Under the pieces are notes generated by a model that was not told the DNA's origin, did no database searches, and saw nothing but the letters and a program-made list of their open reading frames with translations. DNA of 64,000 nucleotides from Kiritimatiellia bacterium (GTDB taxonomy: Bacteria > Verrucomicrobiota > Kiritimatiellia > RFP12 > UBA1067). Position 1 is the stretch's first letter. Each line of letters opens with the position of its first letter. Location of the stretch: contig JAFSTA010000115.1 in the NCBI GenBank assembly GCA_017450695.1, positions 43,426-107,425 of the forward strand, written 5' to 3'. Positions 16,960 to 24,587 of the stretch are shown one piece after another. The translations under genes and the position numbers were made by a program.

Positions 16960-16979
16960 AAGCGACAGGAGTGTCGCTT
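16960..16979. repeat. AAGCGACA hairpin repeat
   Basis: AAGCGACA-GGAG-TGTCGCTT is a perfect 8-bp stem with a 4-base loop, followed by CCCCGAA. Identical stem at 17209-17228; near-identical at 30013-30032 and 56146-56165. Confidence 0.65.
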
Positions 16980-17208
16980 CCCCGAATTTCCCGCGCAGAA
17001 CTGCGGCGTACCAAATGCCGACAGTGCCACAAATCACCATTCCTTTCGGTATTGGGAGGCTTGGAGAACAACACCCCCATCTCCGAAACTCCGAGACTCC
17101 ACGCAGCAAAAGCAAAGTCCGTCCCGCCGAAACACGCGGAATTGCGACGACGGACGCGACAAGCGCGTCCCTCCCGGTTCCGCGTGGAGAAAACACTAGA
17201 CCCCGCAA

Positions 17209-17228
17209 AAGCGACAGGAGTGTCGCTT
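17209..17228. repeat. AAGCGACA hairpin repeat
   Basis: AAGCGACA-GGAG-TGTCGCTT, identical to the copy at 16960, also followed by CCCCGAAT. Confidence 0.65.
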
Positions 17229-17242
17229 CCCCGAATGGCGTA

Positions 17243-17423
17243 GCCCTTGCGGGCTAAGTCACTTAGGTGGCGCCAGCCACCACTTAGGGCGTAGCCCACT
17301 TACCAACTTAGGTGGCGCCAGCCACCACTTAGGGCGTAGCCCACTTAGGACGAAGTCTACTTACCAACTTAGGTGGCGCCTGCCACCACTTAGGACCGAA
17401 GGTCCATTTCGCGGCATAGCCGC
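17243..17423. repeat. modular mini-hairpin array C
   Basis: Words GCCCTTGCGGGC, then the flip TAAGTCACTTA, then GGTGGCGCCAGCCACC (three times in variants), GGGCGTAGCCC (twice), GGACGAAGTC, GGACC-GAA-GGTCC and GCGGC-ATA-GCCGC with ACTTA or CATTT linkers. The last word touches the stop codon of the radical SAM gene, so it would be transcribed as the 3' end of that operon. Confidence 0.8.
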
Positions 17424-18883
17424 TATTTCCCGAAGTCGCGGAGGTGACCGAGGAGGGAGAGGAACCCGCGACGGTAGAAGGCGAAGTCGGTGAAGGGATT
17501 GTGCGTCGAGAAGAGTCGCCGGATCAACGTCTCCGGATGGAGGAAGGCGCGATAGACCTCGCGGATCGCCGCCTTGATCCGTTCCTCCGGAACGCCGGAG
17601 CGCATGACCTGCCGCCGCATGTCATAGTCGTCCCAGTCTTCCGTCAGGAGGTCGCCGTCGCGTTGCAGTTGCTTGAACAGCGGCGTACCGGGATACGGAA
17701 CGACCTGCGTGACCTGCAACGTGTAGGCGTAGCCTTTGCGCAGGAGTTTGCTGGCGAGGCAGATGGTCTTGCGGATTTCCTCCTCACCCTCCCACGGGTA
17801 ACCGAACATGACGGTCACGTGTACGTCCAGTCCCGCCTTGGCGGCAGCTCGCGCACCTTCCTCGATCTGCTCCACGCGCAACGCCTTCACCAGCTTGTCC
17901 AGCGTGGCCTGGTTCGCGCTTTCCAGCCCGAAGAGCATGAAGCGGAATCCCGCCTTGCGCATGAGCCTGTAGTCGGCCTCGGTCAACTTCCCGAAGCGCA
18001 TGTTGCAGTCGATGCGGATCTTTTTGTTGTACCCGCGACGGATCATCTCCTCGCAGAAGGTGGTGAGGAAGCTGCCGACGGGGAAGGAGCCGGTGTCATC
18101 CATGATTTCCTTGACACCGTACTTCTCGATCAGCTCGCCGATCTCGTTCACCACGTCGATGGGATCGCGTGTCCGGTAGGTGGGGTAGAGCGTGGTCCAG
18201 GAACAGAAGGTGCAGCGTCCGTGCCAGCAGTCGCGCCCCGACATGATGTAGGTGCCGGGAGTGCGGCGGTAGTTCCCGTTCTTCTCCGCGTAGAGCGTCC
18301 ACTGCGTCAGGTCGCGGTCGATCCACGGTAGCGTCTTCAAGTCGTGATCCAGACGGAACGGACCGTTCGACGCGCAGGAGCCGTCGGGCTGCCGCCAGTA
18401 GACGCCGGGTTCCAGCTCCGCATGGTCTTTCCGTCCCGCCAGGTTTGCCAGCAGGTTGAGGAGGAGGAAGTCATAGTCACCGCCGGTCAGGATGAAATCG
18501 ACGGGGCTGTTGGCGAAGGTTTCCTCCGGCATCGCCGTGACGTGGTCGCCGCAGAGTACGGTCAGAATCTCGGGCATCTTCCGGTGCAGTTCCGCGAGGT
18601 ACTTCCAGTGGCGTTTCACGACAGGCGTCTTCGTTTCCATCAGAACTACGTCGGGGCGGAACTCTGTCAGCTTCTCCTCGAACTGCTCGGGCGTCATTCC
18701 GCTCGCGATTCCGTCCAGCCACGCCACCTCGTGGCCGGCGCGCTTCGCCATTGTCGCGGCAAGCGCGGGCACGACGGGGTAAATGTAGGTCGGCTGGTTG
18801 AACCACTGGAACTGCCGGTTCTGTGAGAGCAGCGGTACGCCCTTGTCGGAAGGGAGGGGCGGATAGATGATCGCGACTTTCAT
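17423..18883 (-). CDS. B12-binding-domain radical SAM protein
   Basis: 486 residues. The N-terminal ~160 residues form a cobalamin-binding-like Rossmann domain (VAIIYPPLP at the start, ALAATMAKRAGHEVAWLD, VVLMETKTP, TVLCGDHVT). The radical SAM [4Fe-4S] site is DCWHGRCTFCSW, with Cys219, Cys224 and Cys227 giving CX4CX2C rather than the textbook CX3CX2C. Further barrel motifs follow (IMDDTGSFP, RFMLFGLESANQATLDKLVK, VHVTVMFGYPWEGEEE). B12-type radical SAM enzymes often carry out methylations or cyclisations; the substrate here is unknown. AAGGAG six bases before the ATG. It starts 24 bases after the dnaB stop, so it is probably the last gene of the ABC-F/dnaB operon. Confidence 0.8.
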   Translation of the reverse strand: MKVAIIYPPLPSDKGVPLLSQNRQFQWFNQPTYIYPVVPALAATMAKRAGHEVAWLDGIASGMTPEQFEEKLTEFRPDVVLMETKTPVVKRHWKYLAELHRKMPEILTVLCGDHVTAMPEETFANSPVDFILTGGDYDFLLLNLLANLAGRKDHAELEPGVYWRQPDGSCASNGPFRLDHDLKTLPWIDRDLTQWTLYAEKNGNYRRTPGTYIMSGRDCWHGRCTFCSWTTLYPTYRTRDPIDVVNEIGELIEKYGVKEIMDDTGSFPVGSFLTTFCEEMIRRGYNKKIRIDCNMRFGKLTEADYRLMRKAGFRFMLFGLESANQATLDKLVKALRVEQIEEGARAAAKAGLDVHVTVMFGYPWEGEEEIRKTICLASKLLRKGYAYTLQVTQVVPYPGTPLFKQLQRDGDLLTEDWDDYDMRRQVMRSGVPEERIKAAIREVYRAFLHPETLIRRLFSTHNPFTDFAFYRRGFLSLLGHLRDFGK

Positions 18884-18907
18884 TGGGTCTCCTTACATTC
18901 TTCGATG

Positions 18908-20356
18908 TTAGCTGGCGGGGGCGGTGTCTTCCTCCGGCGAAAGCCCTTCGGTCTCGCTGGAGGAATCGGTGCGGTCTCCGAAGCGCGTGAGCGAATCGTC
19001 GAAATCCAGACGGACTTCGCCGGTCGGACCGTTTCTGTGTTTCGCCACATCGACGATCGCCAGCCGCAGGTCGTCGTGTTCCTCGTCCTTCTGGTTCTTG
19101 CAGGGGCGGCGCAGGAGCAGGGCGACGTCGGCATCCTGCTCGATCGCGCCGGAGTCACGCAGGTCGGAGAGTTTCGGCTTGTTGCCACCTTCCTTGCGCT
19201 GTTCCGGCGCACGGCTCAACTGGGAGAGGACGATAACGGGGATATTCAACTCCTTCGCCATCGCCTTGATCTGTCCGGAAATCTGCGAGGTCTCAATCTG
19301 CCGCCCCTGTTTCGCGAACTCGCGACAGTTGCAGAGCTGGAGGTAGTCGATCACGATCAGCTCGATGTTGTGGCGTTTCTTCATCCGGCGCGCCCGCGCC
19401 CGCATATCCATCACGTCCAAGGCACCGGTGTCATCTACATAGATCTGCGCATTGGAGAGTTCCGACGCCGCGCGGGTCAGCTGCTGGTTGACCTTTCGCG
19501 GGTTGATCATCCCCTGGTCGATCTGGAACGCGGGCACGCCCGCCACGCCGCAAAGCATACGGAGCGCAAGCGACTCGGTGGACATTTCCAGCGAGAAGAC
19601 CGCGACCGGATGCGGACGGTTGTTGTCGCCCTTCATCGGGCGTCCGTAGATGTCGCGTCCCAGCGCGACGCATTCCGCGATGTTCATCGCCAGCGAGGTC
19701 TTGCCCATCGAGGGACGCGCCGCCAGCACGATCATCTCGCCCGCGCGCAACCCCTTCAGCTTGCGGTCCAGGTTCGCGAATCCCGTCGGCAACCCGGCGA
19801 TGGCGCCCTTGCCCATCGAGAACAGGCGGTCGATGTGCGCCATCGTGTTGGTAATCGCCTGCGGCCAGGAGACGCCACGTCCCGCCCGCTGTTCAGCGAT
19901 TCCGAGAAAGCTCTGCTCGACCTCGCCCAGGATCACGTCCGCGCTGGCGTTCTCCGCCATGCAGGAACGTTCCGCCTGACGCGCGGTTTCGATCACCCGG
20001 CGCAGAAGGTGTTTCTGACGCACCACGTTGATGTAGTACTCGGCGTGCGCGGCCGTCGGCGTCTCGTCGATCAGCGACTGGATGGTCGCCACGCCGCCAA
20101 TCTCCTCCAGCTTGCCCAGTTGCCGCAACCGCTCGTTCAGCGTCACCGCGTCGATGCTAATCATCGCCTTCTGCATCCCGAGCATGGTCTGGAAGATCAG
20201 CTGGTGCTTTGGCGAGTAGAAAGACTCTTCGGTGATGCCGTTCTCCGTGCAAAGGTCCAATACGCGGGAATCGCCGCTGGATGCGTCCAGCAGGATGGAG
20301 CCGAGAACGCCCCGTTCCATATCCAGATTGTAAGGTGGTTTAATCAATTCGCTCAT
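18908..20356 (-). CDS. dnaB: replicative DNA helicase DnaB
   Basis: 482 residues, normal for DnaB. The N-terminal helical domain starts with PPYNLDMERGVLGSILLD, the typical place where DnaB family proteins pack as trimers of dimers. The RecA-like C-terminal motor has Walker A AARPSMGKTS at 212-221, the FSLEMS motif, VIDYLQL (Walker B) and IVLSQLSR, and an ELSDLRxSGAIEQDAD-like motif (KLSDLRDSGAIEQDADVALL). It unwinds DNA 5' to 3' at the replication fork and interacts with primase. Its ATG overlaps the ABC-F stop as ATGA, so translation is coupled. Confidence 0.95.
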   Translation of the reverse strand: MSELIKPPYNLDMERGVLGSILLDASSGDSRVLDLCTENGITEESFYSPKHQLIFQTMLGMQKAMISIDAVTLNERLRQLGKLEEIGGVATIQSLIDETPTAAHAEYYINVVRQKHLLRRVIETARQAERSCMAENASADVILGEVEQSFLGIAEQRAGRGVSWPQAITNTMAHIDRLFSMGKGAIAGLPTGFANLDRKLKGLRAGEMIVLAARPSMGKTSLAMNIAECVALGRDIYGRPMKGDNNRPHPVAVFSLEMSTESLALRMLCGVAGVPAFQIDQGMINPRKVNQQLTRAASELSNAQIYVDDTGALDVMDMRARARRMKKRHNIELIVIDYLQLCNCREFAKQGRQIETSQISGQIKAMAKELNIPVIVLSQLSRAPEQRKEGGNKPKLSDLRDSGAIEQDADVALLLRRPCKNQKDEEHDDLRLAIVDVAKHRNGPTGEVRLDFDDSLTRFGDRTDSSSETEGLSPEEDTAPAS

Positions 20357-22164
20357 AACAACGATGCCTTTTCCTCAATTTCCGCCCACCGGTCGATGGC
20401 GGCTTCTAGTTCCTGGTTCAATTTGTCCAGTTCTGACTGGATTTCTGCGGCGGCTCCACCTCCCTTTTCGTAGAGGGCGGGATCTGCCAGTTTGTCATGC
20501 AATTCCTGGACGGCGGTTTCCAGCTCTTCGATCTTGCCGGGAAGCAGTTCCCGGTCGCGCTGTTCGTTGTACGAGAGCTTCGCCTTGCGCACGGAAACGG
20601 CGCGGGGACGCTCTGCCGTCTCGCGTTGTTCGGACGCTTCCTCTTCGGGTTCTTTGCGTTGCCGCACCCAGTCGGAATAACCGCCCGGGAAAATCTGGAC
20701 GCTGCCGTCGCCGGGCAAGACGAACGACGCGGTCGCGACATGATCCAGAAACGCGCGGTCGTGGCTGATCAGCAGAACCGTTCCGGCGTAGTTTTGGATT
20801 TGCTCCTCCAGCAACTCCAGCGTCTCCACATCCAGGTCGTTGGTCGGTTCGTCCAGCACGAGCAGATTCCCCGGCGTGAGGAAGAGTCGCGCCAGCAGGA
20901 GTCGCGCGCGCTCCCCGCCGGAGAGCGCCCGAACCGGCGTCCGCGCTCGGTCGGAGGTGAAGAGGAAGTCGCTCAGATAACTATAGACATGCTTGCGCTG
21001 CCCGTTGATGATGACTTCCTCCTGTCCTTCCGCCAGATTCTCCCGGACGGTCGCATCGGGATTCAGCTGCGCGCGCAACTGGTCGAAGTAGGCGATCTGG
21101 ACACCGGAACCGAGGATGATCTCGCCCTGTGTCGGCGAGAGCTCTCCGCACAGCAGACGGAGCAACGTCGTCTTGCCGGTTCCGTTCGCCCCGATGATCC
21201 CGATGCGTTCGCGACGCAGGACCTTCGCCGTGAAATCGCGGATTACGAACCGCTCCGCGCCCGGATAACGGAACGAGACATTCTCGATTTTCAAAACCCG
21301 TTCCCCGGAGGTTTCCGCGCAACCGAGATCGAGGCGACTCGTACCGACGCGGGAACGGCGCGAGGCGAACTCCTCACGCAACTTCTCCAGCGCGGCGACG
21401 CGCCCTTGGTTGCGTCGCGTCCGAGCCTTCACGCCCTGACGGATCCACGCCTCCTCCGCATTCAGCTTCTTGCTCTTCTTCTCCCAGAATGCCGCCTCGT
21501 CGTAGAGCAGATCCTGCTTGCGCTGCAGGAAGGTGGCGTAGTCGCAGTCCCATCCCGCGAGCCGCCCCCGGTCCAGATCGAACACCCGCTTGGCGATGTG
21601 GCGCAGGAAGGAACGGTCGTGCGTAACGAAGAGGCAGGCGCACCGGCTCTTCTGCAGATACTTCTCCAGCCACTCGATGCTGGCGATGTCCAGGTGGTTC
21701 GTCGGTTCGTCCAGCAGGAGCAACTGCGGGTCCCCTGCGAGCGCGCCCGCCAACAGCACGCGCCGGCGCAGACCGCCCGACAAGGTGTTGAAAACCACGT
21801 TGCCGTCCAACTCCAGTTTCGACAGGTACTCCGAGACGCGGTGCCCAACACGCGGCGTCGCTTCGCGCCGGTTTTTCGAGAAGGTGTGGATCGGGAAAGC
21901 GGCGGCAACCTCCGCCGCCGTTCCGGGACGGTCTTCCGGGACATCCTGGGAAAGGTAGGCGAGCGTCAGTCCCGACTGGTACGTAAGGGAACCCGTATCC
22001 GGCGGAATATCGCCGGACACGATTTTGAGGAGCGTCGATTTCCCCTCTCCGTTTCGCCCGGTGACGGCGATACGGTCGAAAGGCTCCACGCTCACGCTGA
22101 CATCCTCCAGCAGCGGCGGTCCGCCGAACTGAATGCCGACGTTATGTAAAGAAAGGAGTGCCAT
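20353..22164 (-). CDS. ABC-F family ATPase, Uup-like
   Basis: 603 residues from the ATG at 22164. Two ABC domains: Walker A GRNGEGKST, signature LSGGLRRRV and LLLDEPTNHLD in the first; GANGTGKTT, LSGGERARL and LLVLDEPTNDLD in the second. The inter-domain linker carries EEAWIRQGVKARTRRNQGR. The ~75-residue C-terminal coiled coil (GKIEELETAVQELHDKL ... LNQELEAAIDRWAEIEE) is characteristic of Uup rather than EttA. ABC-F proteins act on ribosomes stalled or in an abnormal state, and Uup also affects precise excision of transposons. Translation appears nearly leaderless: the -10 is 12 bases upstream of the ATG and no Shine-Dalgarno sequence is seen. First gene of the operon with dnaB and the radical SAM gene. 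Confidence 0.9.
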   Translation of the reverse strand: MALLSLHNVGIQFGGPPLLEDVSVSVEPFDRIAVTGRNGEGKSTLLKIVSGDIPPDTGSLTYQSGLTLAYLSQDVPEDRPGTAAEVAAAFPIHTFSKNRREATPRVGHRVSEYLSKLELDGNVVFNTLSGGLRRRVLLAGALAGDPQLLLLDEPTNHLDIASIEWLEKYLQKSRCACLFVTHDRSFLRHIAKRVFDLDRGRLAGWDCDYATFLQRKQDLLYDEAAFWEKKSKKLNAEEAWIRQGVKARTRRNQGRVAALEKLREEFASRRSRVGTSRLDLGCAETSGERVLKIENVSFRYPGAERFVIRDFTAKVLRRERIGIIGANGTGKTTLLRLLCGELSPTQGEIILGSGVQIAYFDQLRAQLNPDATVRENLAEGQEEVIINGQRKHVYSYLSDFLFTSDRARTPVRALSGGERARLLLARLFLTPGNLLVLDEPTNDLDVETLELLEEQIQNYAGTVLLISHDRAFLDHVATASFVLPGDGSVQIFPGGYSDWVRQRKEPEEEASEQRETAERPRAVSVRKAKLSYNEQRDRELLPGKIEELETAVQELHDKLADPALYEKGGGAAAEIQSELDKLNQELEAAIDRWAEIEEKASLL

Positions 22165-22176
22165 AGCAAAAAGAGC

Positions 22177-22205
22177 AGTATAACAAAAACCGTAGCCCCT
22201 GACCA
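22177..22205 (-). promoter_or_regulatory. predicted promoter of ABC-F/dnaB operon
   Basis: On the minus strand TGGTCA (22205-22200), 17-bp spacer, TATACT (22182-22177). The ATG is 12 bases after the -10, so the mRNA leader would be only about five bases. The same TGGTCA-17-TATACT pair is found before the gene at 41146. Confidence 0.5.
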
Positions 22206-22232
22206 GTCCACGATGGAACATGAATCCTAGGG

Positions 22233-22296
22233 GGGCTGCGCCCTAAGTTGGCAAGTGGACTTCGTCCTAAGTGAGCCTTTGGCTCTAAGTTGACTT
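22233..22296. repeat. modular mini-hairpin array D (short)
   Basis: Words GGGC-TGC-GCCC, GGAC-TTC-GTCC and GAGCC-TTT-GGCTC with TAAGT linkers, ending in TTGACTTAA. Lies just upstream of the ABC-F promoter. Confidence 0.6.
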
Positions 22297-22298
22297 AA

Positions 22299-22370
22299 CG
22301 GAGCAGAAGGGACCAAAGAGACAGAAGGGACCAAAGAGATTCAGCCGTCAAAAGTAAGTGAAAGGTTACA
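22299..22370 (+). repeat. GATTCAGCCG element, copy 3 (cleanest)
   Basis: Contains two tandem copies of AGAAGGGACCAAAGAGA followed by TTCAGCCGTC and AAAAGTAAGTGAAAGG. It is the reference copy for the element. It lies, with array D and a CGGGGAAGCGACAC hairpin (around 22430), in the 458-bp gap between the ABC-F gene and tRNA-Gly; nothing coding is seen in that gap. Confidence 0.6.
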
Positions 22371-22622
22371 TGATTCAATCACCGCTGACGCGGCTGGAAA
22401 TCAGCCTGATCTGCGCCGCAGCTCTTCGGGGAAGCGACACTCTTGTCGCTGCTTCACGGGGTCTCGTTTTTCCCACGCTGAACCGGGAGGGTCGCGCCCC
22501 GTCGCGACCGCAAGGCTGAACACGCCTTGCCTGTGATATGGTTGGGTGGTTGAAGGATGGGAATTATCCTCAATTCCATTGCTGCGATCCCAAAGTGAGA
22601 TAAAACGTGACCAGATAAAAAA

Positions 22623-22696
22623 TGGAGCGGGCGAGGGGAATCGAACCCCCGTAACCAGCTTGGAAGGCTGGGGCTCTGCCATTGAGCTACGCCCGC
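22623..22696 (-). tRNA. tRNA-Gly(UCC)
   Basis: On the minus strand a full cloverleaf starts GCGGGCG at 22696. The D-arm is GCTCAATGGCAGAGC, the anticodon arm CCAGC-CTTCCAA-GCTGG with anticodon UCC (reads GGA/GGG), and the T-arm GGGGGTTCGATTCCCC. The acceptor pairs with CGCCCGC, discriminator U, and the 3' CCA is encoded in the DNA (22625-22623). The discriminator U and first pair G-C fit a bacterial tRNA-Gly. Confidence 0.95.
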
Positions 22697-22843
22697 AAAA
22701 GGAATGAAAAGTACTTTACACTTTTTTGAAGGGAAAGTCAATCGGATTCTTTTTTGAAAAATGTGCGGCTGATGCCATAGCCGCGAAGCGGCATGTAGGG
22801 GCGGCGAACCGTCGCTTAGCCAATAAGTTGGCGGGCAACAGCT

Positions 22844-23230
22844 CTAGTGTCCGTGGTGGCGGAAGGGAGAGACTTCCGCTTCCGCCCCACAGTAGAGGCA
22901 GAAGGATTGTCCGGAAAGGATCCGGCGGTGGCAGACGGGACAGTCGATCGGGCGTGTCACCTCGGTGTTCTTCCCATCGATCCGTCCGTCTTCCGCGTCG
23001 ATCTGGCGAATCCGTTCCTGCAGTTCTTCGTCCGTTGCGCCGGTGGCTGTTTTGACCATCTGCCACAACGCCTGGGTGACCAAATACAGCCGCTCTAAAT
23101 CTTCGCGGAGACGCGTGACCTGCAGCGAGGCATCGTCTGTTTTCTCGCTGATACGCAGAGGCGGTTGCCGCACCGAGGGAGACGGCATTTGCGAATCGGT
23201 CGTCTCTAAACGTATGAACAAATCATCCAT
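22844..23230 (-). CDS. hypothetical small zinc-ribbon protein
   Basis: 128 residues. A helical, charged middle (LREDLERLYLVTQALWQMVKTAT at about 42-64, then DEELQERIRQIDAEDG) is followed by a C-terminal zinc ribbon with CPVC and CLYC at about residues 96-114. The N-terminal ~35 residues look disordered. Such helix-plus-zinc-ribbon proteins are widespread in Verrucomicrobia-like genomes without known role. Start has GGAAAGGAGAGGG upstream. Confidence 0.7.
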   Translation of the reverse strand: MDDLFIRLETTDSQMPSPSVRQPPLRISEKTDDASLQVTRLREDLERLYLVTQALWQMVKTATGATDEELQERIRQIDAEDGRIDGKNTEVTRPIDCPVCHRRILSGQSFCLYCGAEAEVSPFRHHGH

Positions 23231-23383
23231 TCCCTCTCCTTTCCTTTAACTTGCCTAGCGGTTGGCCGGGTAAGCTGGTTCGGCGTGTTAAGCCGGGCAA
23301 GCCGGATACGCATCGCGGTCACGTTTGCCGCGTGTCCCTTACTTCTCAGCTTCCCCGCCTCTCAGCTGGCGCGTAGCGCCCCC

Positions 23384-24562
23384 CTATTCGAAAATCTTCG
23401 GTGCAATCACGACGACGGAACCTTTCACATCGTACATCATGCCTGTCACATCGCAGATCAGCTGCAGCGTGTCCTTGAGAGTGATGAACCGCGCATGGAT
23501 GGCAGGAATCACAGGAAGAGCGGAAGATTTCTCCGTCTCTTTCGCGGTTCTGTCGCCATCTTGGGGAAGTTTGAGCAGGAAGTTGATGCCGCGCTTTTCT
23601 GGAGCCAACGTGGGATCGTCATAATCGCGCGAGGCTTTTCTGAGGAACTGCACGGCATCCATGAGCGTGGCGGGCGGACGGAAGTTGATTTCAGGGATGA
23701 TGATTTTTTCCAGTTTCAGCAAAACAGCCTTCTCGGCCTTCTCAACCGGTGAAGCATCCCTCTGCGCTTTGATTTCAAGCAGCTGGCGCGGGGCGTCGGT
23801 GTAGATGCGATCAATCCCCATGTCCAGAAAGTGTTCCTGCGCGGCGGGAAGATCCACCGTCCAGACTCCCGCCTTGAATCCCTCCTCGTGGAGTCGTTTC
23901 ACCATCTCCGGTTTCATGTTCCGCCAGAAATAAACAAGAGTCTCGAACTTCTTTTCCTTCGCAAAGGCGATGTCTTTTTCGACATCGGAGTTGAATCGGT
24001 CCCAGAAGACGGGGATGGCCGGTTCGAGTTCCTTCACACGGCTCATCCACTCCTGGTTTCCGTCATTGAAGCCGACCCACTTCACCGCGCCTTTCTTGCG
24101 CACCATCTCGATCACCTGATCGACACAGGCGCATTTCGGCTGGATGGAGAGCCTCGCCGTTTTTTTCTGGAGAATCAAATCCAGCGCCTCGTCCAGTCGG
24201 CAGATCTTGAGCTTGGGGCATTCCAGCAACGTCAGCAGATTGCGGTCGCGGTAATTCTCCGCCATGTCCAGCTGCGCCAGCTCCTCATAGGTACAGGCGC
24301 TGATTTTCTTGTCGGTGTTGCAGTACGCGCCGGTCGTCCCGTTGTGCGAGATCACCAGTTGCTTGTCCGCGGTCAGGTGTACATCCGTCTCGATCCAGTC
24401 CACGCCCAAGTCGCACGCGGAGGCAAACGCCTGCAGCGAGTTTTCGGGATAGCGGATCGAATCCCCGCGGTGCGCGGTGACGCCGTTCTCCGGTATCGGC
24501 GCGGCATTCGCGGAAACAGTTGCGCACAGGGCGAACAACAGGCTCATTCCAAACGTTTTCAT
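23384..24562 (-). CDS. secreted glycerophosphodiester phosphodiesterase fused to a secretin N0-like domain
   Basis: 392 residues with a signal peptide (MKTFGMSLLFALCATVSANA). Residues ~25-265 are a GDPD TIM barrel: VTAHRGDSIRYPENSLQAF holds the catalytic His and the general Arg/Glu, then WIETDVHLTADKQLVISHN supplies metal-binding Glu/Asp and His; later AGVWTVDLP and MGIDRIYTDAP close the barrel. It would release glycerol 3-phosphate from glycerophosphodiesters in the periplasm. Residues ~280-392 form an unrelated extension: INFRPPATLMDAVQFLRKAS and FITLKDTLQLICDVTGMMYD, ending KGSVVVIAP, the two-part pattern of the N0/STN domain at the front of secretins. The fusion is unusual. Starts 25 bases after the stop of giant protein 2, so co-transcription is possible. 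Confidence 0.8.
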   Translation of the reverse strand: MKTFGMSLLFALCATVSANAAPIPENGVTAHRGDSIRYPENSLQAFASACDLGVDWIETDVHLTADKQLVISHNGTTGAYCNTDKKISACTYEELAQLDMAENYRDRNLLTLLECPKLKICRLDEALDLILQKKTARLSIQPKCACVDQVIEMVRKKGAVKWVGFNDGNQEWMSRVKELEPAIPVFWDRFNSDVEKDIAFAKEKKFETLVYFWRNMKPEMVKRLHEEGFKAGVWTVDLPAAQEHFLDMGIDRIYTDAPRQLLEIKAQRDASPVEKAEKAVLLKLEKIIIPEINFRPPATLMDAVQFLRKASRDYDDPTLAPEKRGINFLLKLPQDGDRTAKETEKSSALPVIPAIHARFITLKDTLQLICDVTGMMYDVKGSVVVIAPKIFE

Positions 24563-24587
24563 CTCTCTTTCCTTTCTGCTACAGTTT

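Larger units (their letters stand above)
16810..17422. other. 613-bp convergent intergenic region full of repeats
   Basis: Lies between converging genes. Holds a GATTCAGCCG element (16882-16955), two copies of the AAGCGACA hairpin (16960-16979 and 17209-17228) and mini-hairpin array C (17243-17423). No gene seen. Confidence 0.6.
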
